Positions 1-9,857 of a DNA stretch of 64,000 bases are shown here, piece after piece. The notes below the pieces were generated by a model that was not told the DNA's origin, ran no database searches, and worked only from the letters and a program-made list of their open reading frames with translations. The position numbers were made by a program, and so were the translations under genes. How positions within the stretch are numbered: position 1 is the first letter of the stretch; every line of letters begins with the position of its first letter. The DNA comes from Nelumbo lutea (Eukaryota; Streptophyta; Magnoliopsida; Proteales; Nelumbonaceae), in NCBI GenBank assembly GCA_022828595.1, contig JAKGHH010000003.1, forward strand, positions 20,460,934 through 20,524,933, given 5' to 3'.

Positions 1-121
1 CGAAGAGAAGCTCGCTCAGGCCGGTTTGAGCTCGAGTAGGTCTATTTCTGTCTTTTGGCTCTTTGTTTTTATCTACTTGTCGTTTTTGGATTTACTGATG
101 CCAACTTTGTTTTAGGCCCCA

Positions 122-1377
122 ATGGACGAAAAACAGAGAATCACAACCACCCGGCTCCTTAACCAAATGAAGAGGAGGAAGAAGCAGACCGCGAAGAAGG
201 TCGCCAAAAGGGCTCGTGTGGAGTCACCAAGGGCTCCCTCCCCTGAACCCGATCATTCCCGGGCTTTTGCCCCTGAGACCGGACTCAACAGTGCCCCTCC
301 GGTAATAGATCCAGTGGATGACTTTCCACCCCTAAGGCCTGAGGCTGCGAGGGGGTTGGAGAACGAGCCAGCATGGGTTACCGCTGAGGCTCCGAGCCCA
401 GCTAGGGCGGCCGCTGAGGCTATAGAGGGGTCGGCTCAGCATACTACAGACGCGGCGGTGTCTAGCTCGGGGACCAAAGAGGAGGAGTCCATCTTGGATC
501 CCGAGGTCATCCTCGACCGAAGCAAGAGGGGTGTCATCAATGCAGAAGTCATGTGCTGGGCCGAACTCTCCCCAGGTCAGCTCAGAGGTCGCGCGGCAAC
601 CCACATCATGGTGGTAAGTTCATTTTTTTTCTTTTTTTTTTTTGGCTGACTAGTTTCCTTTTGTTAGGCAAACACTGTTGTGCATGCCTTAACTTTCCAA
701 TCTGATAAACACCTGAGGCACGCTTTGGCTGCTGGGGAGTCATCCCGCGTGGCCCATGCCGAGCTGAAGGCAACACAGGACAAGGTCCATCAATTGGAGA
801 GTGTTGCCGCCTCCCAAAAAGATTTAAATGACACCTTGGCACTAGAGAGGGAGGAGCTGGCCCGGGAACGAGACAGGCTGAAGGCAGAGGTGAATGGGTT
901 CCAAGTTGGTCAAGAAGCCCTAAAGCTCGAGGTGGAAAGCCTCAAAATGGCCCAGAAGGCTTCGCAGCTCGAGATGTAGGCCCTCAAGGGAACCAAGGAG
1001 GCCCTAGAGCACGAGGTGGAGTCTCTCAAGGCCGATGTCGAGGAGAAGACGGAAATTTTCACGATGCTCTGGAACAGACCAAGGTTCAGTCCGTCGTCGA
1101 CTATGTCAAGTCCTCGAGGTTCGACAACGTAATGTGAAAGGCCTACCGCAGGGGGTTCAAGCTTGGCCGATGGTGGATAAGGCATACCTACCCCGATCTG
1201 GATATAAGTGCTTTTACTTATTTCAACATCACGGATGACATGGCATGCCAGGCCGCGGATGACCCAGACTCTGAAGATGACGGCGGCAATGGGGAGGCTG
1301 ACGCCACCGATCTGACTGATTCTTCTGAGGAAACCTCCGATCAAACCCCGAGTAAGGCCGATGAGCCTCCCAAGTAG
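122..1377 (+). pseudogene. Antisense accessory gene of gypsy copy 1 (3' part: coiled-coil protein)
   Basis: This is the C-terminal part of the extra plus-strand gene of the Tat-like element; the upstream exon with the PF04195-type domain lies left of the window. The exon starts after an acceptor TTTTAG near 117 and has a basic lysine/arginine-rich start. A short intron (614-667, GTAAGT to TAG) joins in frame to a glutamate/lysine-rich coiled-coil segment. An in-frame TAG at 977-979 interrupts the coiled coil, and there is a frameshift near 1060. The acidic tail (aspartate/glutamate/serine) can be followed to a TAG at 1375-1377. Compared with the copy at 37942-40060 the same exons and the same intron position are present. 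The function is unknown in the family. It is not a cellular gene. Confidence 0.7.
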
Positions 1378-2354
1378 TCAGGCGCTCCTTGTATTCTGGG
1401 CCTGCGAGCTCGATTTCCCTCTCCTATGTACTGAATGTATTTATGTAGTGTAATGGAGCCTATATAATGAAGAACATTTTTTGCCAAATACTTGCGTAAT
1501 TTTTTTTTTTTACTTGCCATAGCGGTTGTCTTACTCTGAACTATTAGGCTACTAGGCTGATTACCCGGGTGTGGGTTCCTCAACCATCGTGGTCCCGAAC
1601 TGTATTCCGACACTTAGTAGGGGTAGCCTGGTGTACATCGAGGTGAGTGACATAGTAGGGTACATGCCTGACCTGTTTGCACCCGGGTTAAGTTGGCATT
1701 TGGTTGTCTCTTACGGGTTTAACTTGCCGCATGCCAGGACGGGCTATTCGTCACAGGGTTCCTGGCCAAAGTGTCTGTGCCTTAGGTTTTGCAAGCATTT
1801 AGCCTATGCCGATGAGAACTAGATATTGTATGCTGCTAAGGTCTTTTGTTTATCTCAGCATTCTAATCCTTAGGCTAGAGGAGTGGATCGTGGCCCACTC
1901 TCGGAGTTTGCCCATGCCATAGAGGTAGCTGGGTCTTGTTGTGCCGAGGTCATGTCAGCTTGGCATTCTTTGCCCTTAGGCTCTGGGGGTGACTTATAGT
2001 TTATTTTTTAGGTTTTCCCGTGCCTCAAAGGCGATCGTGTCTTATTGTGCCGAGGTCATGTTTGCTCGACATTTTTATCCTTGGGCTTTGGGAGCGGCTC
2101 GTGGCCTACTCGGTTGCTACAGATAGTATTATCTTAAGTTGACAATATTCCATACCCGAGGTACTTGTTTCCCTTTCGAGGGTCTCGAGCTCGTATGTTC
2201 CTTACCCGAGCACTCGCTTCACTCGGTAAGGACCTTCCCATTTGGACCCGAGCTTGTTAGCACTGGGCTCGGGTACCATAACTTTACGAAGGACCAGGTC
2301 GCTGATGCGGAGGTTCCGCCTCTTGACCCTGGCATTATAGTACCGAGTTACTCT
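1378..2354. other. Spacer between antisense gene and pol, gypsy copy 1
   Basis: No coding region was recognised. The antisense gene (plus strand) and pol (minus strand) converge here. Short repeated phrases built around 'tcgtggcccactc' and 'tgccgaggtcatgt' recur between 1880 and 2120, and related phrases occur at 40440-40600 in copy 2. The spacer is probably the shared 3' untranslated zone of both transcripts. Confidence 0.5.
1466..1471 (+). promoter_or_regulatory. Candidate poly(A) signal AATGAA of the antisense gene, copy 1
   Basis: AATGAA lies about 90 bases after the stop of the plus-strand gene. The same hexamer occurs about 110 bases after the stop in gypsy copy 2 (40168-40173), although the surrounding sequence differs. 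Function as a poly(A) signal is inferred. Confidence 0.4.
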
Positions 2355-3251
2355 CTATTGGTAGGCTGTAGTCCTGATGTACGCGAGGTCCCTTACTTCA
2401 TCGAGTAGATCGAGGTTGGTGCACAACTCATATTCTTTTGTTTGATCACTGTATGCTTCTAGTCGCAGTGTAGGCACTTCGATCTCTGCAGGGATTACTG
2501 CTTCGGTGCCATAGGTGAGATTGAAGGGTGTTTCTCCCGTAGCGGTCTTCTCCGTGGTCTGGTATGCCCATAGAACACTGGGTAGTTCATTTGCCCATAA
2601 TCCTTTAGCTTGGTCCAACCGTGCCTTTAATCCGTGGATGATGGCTCTGTTTGTTACTTTTGCGTGACCGTTTGCCTGAGGGTGTGCGACTGAAGTAAAG
2701 TTTTGTCAGATTCCCATGTCTTGGCACCAGTCTTGGAATTTGATGTCTTCGAACTGTTTGTCGTTGTCGAAAATCAATACCCGAGGTAATCCGAAGTGGC
2801 ACACGATGTTCTTCCAAAAGAAGTTTTGGACATTTCGGGCTGTGATCGTCATGAGGGGTTCGGCTTCTACCCACTTGGTGAAATAGTCCATTGCCACTAC
2901 TAAGAACTTCCTTCCACCCGTTGCTGGTGGGAATGGCCCGAGTAGATCGATCTCCCATTGTGCAAAGGGCCACGGACTGGTGAGATACTTGAGGTCGGCA
3001 GCGGGTTGGTGGTGAATATTGGCATGTCTCTGGCATTTGTCACATTTTCTAACGAGTTCAATGGCATCTGCCTTCATTATTGGCCAATAATACCCTTGTT
3101 GAAGCGCTTTCTGGGCGAGAGCTCTGCCCCCCAAGTGCCCACCGTACAACCCCACATGAGTGACACGGAGTACGAGTTCGGCTTCGACAAGCTGCAAGCA
3201 ATGCAGATAGGGGAGCGTGTAGGATCTCCTACACAACCGCTCATCTATCAT
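2355..3251 (-). pseudogene. Gypsy integrase, copy 1 (inactivated)
   Basis: The zinc-binding part shows the H...H...C-X2-C pattern ending in KCDKCQRH. It is followed by the catalytic core with the first Asp in WEIDLLGPF and the second in FDNDKQF (family usual DNGKQF). A TGA stop at 2706-2708 replaces the Gln codon found at this place in gypsy copy 2. Past the stop, the residue matching the catalytic Glu of copy 2 (GQAEVTNR) reads Lys (GHAKVTNR). The C-terminal part follows to about 2355. The enzyme would insert element cDNA into host DNA. The stop and the lost Glu make this copy non-functional. Confidence 0.85.
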
Positions 3252-3282
3252 GACATATTTGGCTGCTTGGCGCTACATCCTT

Positions 3283-3753
3283 CTAGCTGCATTGCGATAT
3301 GCAGGGAAGGTCCCGTTTTGCAAGAAGCTCGCGAGTTGTTCGATCCAGCTCGGCTCTGCTTGAACGACGAAAGCGACCTCCTTTGCCCCCCCTAAGAATG
3401 CTAGGCCGAGATAGGTCCTCTATGTACACGGTTCTCATGGTGATATCGCTAGTGCTGGCTAACTTGGACAAGGCATCGACCTCAACGTTCTCCGACCTAG
3501 GGATCTGTCTGATGAAGTATGACTGGAAGTCGAGCAGGGCCTCTCTAACCTTGGTCAAATAGACAATCATGGTTGGCTCGCGAGCTTCATACTCATCGGT
3601 GACCTGGTTAACCACAAGCTGGGAGTCATTGCAGATAACAATGTGCTTTGCTTTTACTTCTCTGGCTAGGGCTAGTCCAGCTATCAACGCCTCATACTCT
3701 GCTTCATTGTTAGATGTCGCGAACTCGAAGCGTAGCGCGTATTCCAGTTTCAT
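3283..3753 (-). pseudogene. Second (archaeal-type) RNase H domain, gypsy copy 1
   Basis: The segment contains NNEAEYEA (catalytic Glu), NDSQLVVNQV (catalytic Asp) and a terminal VDALSKLAS (Asp). The first Asp, in HVDGSS, is at the end of the preceding ORF (about 3800), so a frameshift near 3755-3795 splits the domain. This extra RNase H between the native RNase H and integrase is a hallmark of the Tat lineage of plant gypsy elements. It would remove RNA from RNA/DNA hybrids during reverse transcription. A stop also separates it from the integrase. Confidence 0.8.
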
Positions 3754-3792
3754 GCCGCTTGGGCCGTGTAGAACTATTCCAGCTCCGCTGCC

Positions 3793-5073
3793 CTATTGGT
3801 TCGAGGAGCCATCTACGTGAAGGATCCAGGGCTCCTCATCCCAGCTCGTGATTGGCCGAGCTAGGAGGGATGCCACACTGGCTGCTACTTCACGGGGTTC
3901 GGAGTCGATTGGCCTGGGAGCTTCAGGCTCATCTGAGTTGGGAGCCTCGTGCTCAACCGGCCTCGGAACTTCAGAGTTGAATGTACATTCAGCTATAAAA
4001 TTTGCTAAAGCTTGGGCCTTAATCGCAGTTCGCGGCTTGTACTGGAGGTCATATTCGCTGAGCTCAATGGCCCACTTCGTCAACCGACCAGAGACCTCGA
4101 GCTTAAGCAATACTTGCCTTAGAGGTTTTTCAGTGAGGACGATAACAGTATGAGCTAGGAAGTATGGGCGGAGCTTCCGAGCTGTGATTATCAGTGCGTA
4201 TGCTAGCTTTTCCATCTCCAAGTATCTCGTTTCTGCTCCCTGCAATACTTTACTAACATAATAGATGGGTCGTTGGATCCGATCTACTTCCTTTATTAGT
4301 ATTGAACTGACCACTTCGTTGCTTGCCAAGAGGTACAGTTCTAAGACATCGCCCTCCTCAGGCCGGGTTAAGGTCAGCACACTAGCGAGGTATTTCTTGA
4401 GTTCGTCGAACGCAAGCTGGCAATCTTGGGTCCATTTGAACCCTTTGCTCTTAATTACCTTAAAGAACGGTAAACAGTGGTCCACCGATTTAGACATGAA
4501 GCGGCTCAGGGTAGCTATGCGGCCATTCAATCTCTGAACCTCCTTCAACTTTCGATGCGGTCTCATATCTAAAATGGCCTTAATCTTATCCGGGTTGGCC
4601 TCGATGTCACGCTGGTTAACGATGTATCCTAGAAACTTGCCCGAGGTCACACCGAACACACACTTGTTTGGGTTCAGTCTCATATTAAACTTACGCAGAA
4701 TTTCAAAAACAAAATGCAAATCTTGTATTAATTCTTGTGAGAGTTGAGTTTTGACAACCATGTCGTCTACATAGCATTCTACTTTTCTACCGATTAATGG
4801 CGCAAACAATTTATTTACAAGCCTTTGGAAGGTTGCCCCTACGTTTTTCAACCCGAAGGGCATAACCTTGTAACAGTATAGGCCGAATTCCATGATGAAG
4901 ACAGTCTTTTCTTCGTCCGCCGGGTCTATCTTGATTTGGTTATAGCCCGAATAGGCGTCCAAAAAACTTAGCAACTCATGCCCTGAGGTCGCGTCTACCA
5001 AGCGGTCGATTCTGGGGAGCGGGAAGTAGTCTTTTGGGCAAGCCCGGTTCAGGTCAGTGTAGTCGACGCACAT
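3793..5073 (-). pseudogene. Gypsy reverse transcriptase plus native RNase H, copy 1
   Basis: An open stretch of 426 residues starts inside the RT fingers (VDYTDLNRACPKDYFPLP) and includes the intact polymerase motif CYVDDMVVK and the thumb motif FLGYIVNQR. It continues through the connection and native RNase H region (KLAYALIITARKLRPYF, LTKWAIELSEYDLQYKP) and ends in PWILHVDGSSNQ, the start of the second RNase H. The native RNase H start reads LYLLASN, where LYLDAS is usual, consistent with the known decay of the native domain in Tat elements. The N-terminus of RT is broken: in-frame continuity upstream of 5073 is lost around 5220-5340. Confidence 0.85.
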
Positions 5074-5338
5074 GCACCACTTGCCGTTGGTCTTCTTTAC
5101 TAGGGCGGGGTTGGCTACCCAGCTCAGGTAGTGGACTTCTCTTATGAAGTCCGTTGCGAGGAGCTTTTCGACCTCCTCGTCGACCGCTTTCCACCGCTCC
5201 AGGGCTAGGTTGTGTTTCTTCTATCTAATGGACCAGTTCTGATCGTAGAGGTTCCTGGATGGAAGCACCCATCTGAAGCGTTCAAGATGGGTCCGCTGCT
5301 GAGGTCGGAACCGTGACTGTTTCTTCTATTGGCACAGC

Positions 5339-5992
5339 TCATTCTTCGTCTTGCTCCATAGGCTGCTCCAGCTCGAGGTCATCGGCTACCTTGGTTTTTC
5401 CCTTCAGGGCGGCGACGTAGCACTTACGAGATTCGAGCTGGTCGCCCTGCGTTACCCCCACAATGAAGTTTGTTGGAAACTTCATAGCCAAATGGTAAGT
5501 GGAGACCACTGCCCGTAGGACATGGGTGATTGGCCGATCTATTATGGCATTGTAGGGGGAGGGGGTCGCGAACACCAGGAAGTCGTGCTTGAATCTAACC
5601 ACACAAGGCCACGTGCCAACTTCCACAGGTACTGTTATTTTCCCAAGGGGCCGAACTTCTTCTCCGTTGAAGCTTACTAAAGGAGTGTCTGCGGGATTTA
5701 GGTCGCCTGTCTACAATTGGAGCTATTCAAACACAACTTTGAAGAGGATGTTGGCTGAGCTACCTGAGTCGACGAGTACGCGCTTGATCTCTAAGTCGTT
5801 GATTCTTAGCTTTATTACAAGCGCGTCATCGTGGGGGTAGTGGACTCCTCGCGCATCATCTTCTGTGAAGAAAATTGGCTCTTCTATTCTCGGCCGCTTT
5901 GGGGGGTTCTGCTCCTCCCGGGTGGCCTCACGAACTGACGTCTGAGCTGCCACTGAAGTGCAACCCACAACAATCGATCCTCCCACTATCAT
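5339..5992 (-). pseudogene. Gypsy aspartic protease region, copy 1
   Basis: The active-site motif VLVDSGSSANIL (D-S-G) lies near the end of the first piece (5723-5992). It is followed by a stop, then by a second piece (5339-5626) with TPSPYNAIIDRP and YHLAMKFPT, the conserved C-terminal half of Tat-type proteases (usually NAIIGRP). The enzyme would cleave the gag-pol polyprotein. It is split by an in-frame stop near 5720. Confidence 0.8.
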
Positions 5993-5999
5993 GTGGATG

Positions 6000-7861
6000 G
6001 TTCCCCGATCTGGCCTCTCCTCCGGAGGCTGCCTCTGCGGTTGCTCGGTGGGCCTGGTGTTGGACTCGGGGGCATCCTTACCGTGCTCCCCTTGCTGACC
6101 TGTTTTATTACTTTTATTATTATTCTGTACAAAGTTTCTTAGATATCAGCGACGGATAAGCTCCTCTATCTCGTTGCGGAGGTTTTTACAACTCTCAGTA
6201 CTGTGACCGTGATCTTTGTGAAAACTGCAATACAGATTCTTATTTCTTTCATTGGGACTACCTCTCAGATGGGGTGGCCACTTCATGTACGGGGCATCTT
6301 TGATCGCCATCAGGATTTCAGCCAGCTTCGCGTTCAGTGGGGTGTAATCAGCTCGGTCTGCTACAGGAGGTTGGAAAAACTGACCCGGCTTTGCCCCCCG
6401 AGCTGTGTTCTTTTTCTTTCGGCTGTCCCCTTGACTGGAAAGCTCTCCTTCCCTTTTTCTTTTTTTGGGCGCGCCCTTGCCCTTTTGGTTGATCTTCTAT
6501 TCGGTGGCTATGAACTTGTCTACAAGCTTCAGGAACTCGGTTATGGTCGCCGGTTGGTTGACGACCATGTGCCATTTAAACTCTTTGTGCGTCACGCCCT
6601 TCTTTGCTGTTGCAAGGCATACGGCGGGGTCTAGGCACGGAATCTGCATACAGGCATCGTTAAACCACTTGATATAGCTTTGGATGGATTCTCCCTCTCT
6701 CTGTACTATGCTGAGGAGATTATCTTCAATTCACGAACACCGCTTGCTAGTAACGAAGTGGGACGTGAAGGTTTGTGCGAACTGCGCCCAACTTCTTATC
6801 GACCCGGGTGCCAAGTTCCGGTACCACGTACAGGCTGCTCCCCTAAAATTAATGGAGAAGGCCATGCACATGCACGACTCACTAGCTCGCGTCAGGTGCA
6901 TCTGTGACTAAAAGGCATCTACGTGATCATTTGGGTCAAACAACCGTCATAATTGTCAAGAGGAGGGAGCTTGAAGTCTTTTGGCATTGGGACTGCTAGG
7001 AGCTCGGGAGATAGGGGAGACTGGACTGAAAGAAGGGGTGCCTTGGCTTTGCCTGAACTTATCTCTTCTTTGCCCATGAGCTCAGGCAAATCGCGGGTGG
7101 CAGATTGGCGAGCTCGGCAACGGCGTCTCTGCTTCTTGGCGGGCTCGGCGTTGGTGCTGCTCACCTCCATGCTGTCAGGGATGGTGTGTGCCGGAAGTAG
7201 CTCAGGCAGCTGGTGTTGACTGTGGACAAAGGGATCCTACTTGGAGTTTGTAGCCAGGATATCGAACCGGTTCTCTAGGAATGGGGTATCAGGCTTTGAG
7301 GACTGAAGAGACGGGCTCCTGGCAAGGCTGGGGTCCTCCCGACCTAACTGCCTACGGCGAGGAGGAGGCCTGGCTTCTAGGAGGGTTCTAGGGGGCCTCT
7401 CCTTGGTGAGAAAGGTGCTCTTCCTGGTGGCGAGACCTAGCTTGCTGTGGGGCCGGGTGCCGAGGGGGGAGTTGTGGCTGCTGATGCTGAGGTTGGGGCA
7501 GCTGAGGGAATTGTTGCTGATACTGGTACTGGGAGACCTGGTGTAGCACGTGCTGTTGATAGATCTGAAACTGTTGAAACTACTGCATTTGAGCTTGCAT
7601 GATCTGCATGCACTGCACCAAATCTTCTAGCTGATTCGGGCTGGCTGCTGGGGGCACAATCGAAGGTTCAATGAAGGTTGTTCCAACTGTGGTAGGGAGA
7701 GGAGCAATGACGGGTGCCCCTGCAAGAGGTGCATTCCAACTAGGGATCCTATCCGCTGAAAGGGGAACGGTGAACTGTCTGATGCAGATAGTAGGAAGCT
7801 AGGGTTGTTCCCTAGAGTTATTCATCTTCGTGCTTCGTCCGACGTTGCTGGAGGAAGCCAT
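6000..7861 (-). pseudogene. Gypsy gag, copy 1 (heavily decayed)
   Basis: Recognisable pieces on the minus strand are a candidate start codon at 7859-7861 followed within 20 codons by a stop, a basic segment KKQRRRCRARQS (about 7100), and the C-terminal zinc-knuckle-like CSFHKDHGHSTESC with NEIEELI just after it (about 6150-6250). The CX2HX3GHX4C-type knuckle is typical of Tat-lineage gag, the nucleic-acid-binding capsid protein. Many stops and frameshifts fall between the pieces; one TGA lies just after the knuckle. Confidence 0.7.
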
Positions 7862-7930
7862 GAGCATTGGCTTGTTTTGAGGAAGAAAAGAACTCAAAAA
7901 GTTTAGAGAGAAAGGTTTTTTGAAGCATTT

Positions 7931-7946
7931 CCCATAGACGACGCCA
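7931..7946 (-). other. Primer-binding site, gypsy copy 1
   Basis: On the minus strand the internal region starts, two bases inside the LTR, with TGGCGTCGTCTATGGG; copy 2 has TGGCGCCATCTGTGGG at the same place. Position and TGG start fit a tRNA 3'-end primer site. The tRNA is not identified with confidence. Confidence 0.6.
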
Positions 7947-7948
7947 AA

Positions 7949-8833
7949 TGATGTAGTGCAATCCGGTCACTCCTAGCTGGTGCTCGCGTGGCTCCTGAGA
8001 GGTACCTGAGACGAGTGAAAAAAGGAAGAACTCCCGGGGGGTTTCCCGGCGGGAACGCTCCGATGCTTAAGTTAGTATTGAATGCAAGAGGCGAAAGGAG
8101 AACAAAGGCTAAGTGTGCAGGTTACGTAGGTGATTCAAAGATACCTCGTTCCTTGAGAATAAACCCCTTATAATTGAATTCCGTTGCTTTAGGCCCTCTG
8201 ACCTCTGACAGGGCAGGTATAACCACCACTGTCAGTCTGCCACAGTCGTTATAGGCAGGGCTGAGGTGGCACGTGCGGAGCCGTCGTGCAAGGTACGTGC
8301 CTGTCAGGTATGGGATGCCTTTCTAAAGGTGGCAGGCGCGGCGAGGGGGACATGCCTGCTGTCCACAGGTTTGTTGGGTACGTCGGTCGAGCAGAAAGCC
8401 CCCCTATGGTATACCGAATTGTTCCCCTACGAATTACCCTAAACTAGGCTGTCCTTTAAGTGATGGGCTGCCTGTAGCCGGTTATGCCGAGCTAGTCGAC
8501 CCGAGGTCTTTGTGCCTCGAGGCGTTTGGAGAAGAATCAGTGCGTTCTTGCTTGGGAGTGGTCCGAGGTCCATTGGGAGGAGCTTGGGCCTCAAAAGGGG
8601 TCAGGGTGCCCCGAACTTGGGACCCCGTGAAGTGCCTTAACCCCGGGGAGGAGGTGCGGGCAAGGCGGCTTTCGGTAAGTAGTTTTCCTGCCGAGTTGCC
8701 GTGCTGAATTCGGCGAGATTTTCCCTCCGAATTGTGTTCACGTCCGTTATATTGTCATGCTGAGTCACTGTTTGAGTAGAGTCACACCCACGTATATATG
8801 GACTACAAATTCGGACCAAATCACCCTCTATCA
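7949..8833 (-). repeat. LTR of gypsy copy 1 (5' LTR in element orientation)
   Basis: The 885-bp LTR starts TGATGTAG and ends TATCA on the plus strand (TG...CA). It aligns along its length with the two LTRs of gypsy copy 2. A TATAAGG on the minus strand (near 8170) is conserved in all three LTRs and is the likely promoter TATA box. Confidence 0.9.
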
Positions 8834-8953
8834 GCTATCTTAAAATTAGTATCATATAATTGATTTATGAATGTTAAATATTGGAAACTTGACCGCAATA
8901 ACAGCAATATGCATGGTACATTTATCCTTTGATTTATTGAGAAATAAATGGAG

Positions 8954-9629
8954 AGTCTTTACAAATTGGGGGCCAGGAAGTTTCTACTGTTTGAGATTGG
9001 TACGATTGGGTGCATGCCAATATTTACAAGGACACTACAACACGAAGGACCATGTGTTGAAGAACTAAATCAGCTTGTATCACTTTTCAACGATGGGCTT
9101 CCTGCAATGCTGAAACAACTGACAACTTCGCTCCAAGGCTCCACCTTTGCAGTGGGACATGGTTCGAAACTTGGATATGATATGATCACTAATCCTTCAA
9201 AATATGGTGAGCATTGATATCATAACTAATTGTACCTTGAATTAGTAATCCCTTCTATATATGTATATATATATATTCTCTGATATATACCTAGCTACTG
9301 CTCAACGAATGTAAGGTTTTACTTACATCTGTGGATTTTCTTCATCAGGGCTAACAGATGCAACAGACCCATGCTGCATTGCGGGGAACAGTGGAACTTT
9401 GAGCTGCATTCCAGGTTCAGTTTCGTGCTTCGACATGGGCAAACATGCCTTCTGGGATGGTTTTCACCTCACTGAAGCTATATATTCAACCATCGGGACC
9501 CATTGCTTTAATGATTCTTTTCCTGTCTGCTCACCAACCATCCAGCAGCTCGTGCAAGTTTGGAAAGCAACAATAAGGGACGATCCCCCCTCTCTCTCTC
9601 TTCTATCTATCTTTCTATTTTGGTTTTAA
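8954..9629 (+). CDS. GDSL esterase/lipase, copy 1: exons 4 and 5 only
   Basis: These are the last two exons of a plant GDSL hydrolase; exons 1-3 must lie left of the gypsy element, outside the window. Exon 4 is 8954-9206 (253 bp, same length as in copy 2), with GARKFLLFEIGTIGCMP. Exon 5 is 9349-9629, with the block V catalytic pair in FWDGFHLTEA (Asp and His). The frame is open. Two oddities: the acceptor is shifted, because two bases present in copy 2 are missing, yet using the AG in ATGGAG restores the frame; and the stop codon of copy 2 (TGA) is TGG here, adding 22 residues to a TAA at 9627. Whether the gene is still expressed across the ~10 kb insertion is unknown. Confidence 0.75.
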
Positions 9630-9857
9630 CTGTTGGATCTTTCTGATCAAAACCTGTGGAACCAACGTTTTTTCACATGATGATCTTATAGAGTGGTATG
9701 TGAAGACCATCTCGATATGCAGCCAAAGAACCCGAGTTGAGCAGTTTTGGATGCCGAAGGTATAATAATAATAGGGTCCACAGTCCACTAAATAAGATGG
9801 GGAACCAAATAGTCAAAACATAATACATTCTCTAAGTGGATTACAAGAGATAAAAAG

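Larger units (their letters stand above)
1..8833 (-). mobile_element. Ty3/gypsy Tat-like LTR retrotransposon, copy 1 (truncated by window edge)
   Basis: Gag-pol is read on the minus strand: LTR (7949-8833), primer-binding site, gag, protease, reverse transcriptase-RNase H, second RNase H, integrase, then an extra gene on the plus strand. This order, with a second RNase H before integrase and an antisense ORF after pol, is the layout known for Tat-lineage (Grande-type) gypsy elements. The other LTR lies left of position 1. The same family is complete at 36617-47307. The DNA right of 8833 (starting GCTAT) is GDSL intron sequence, so the element sits inside a GDSL gene. All coding parts are broken. 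Confidence 0.9.

Noticed and set aside
6348..6634. Long plus-strand open stretches across the gypsy gag and pol regions
   Set aside because: They are antisense shadows of minus-strand gag-pol; the minus strand carries the known motifs.
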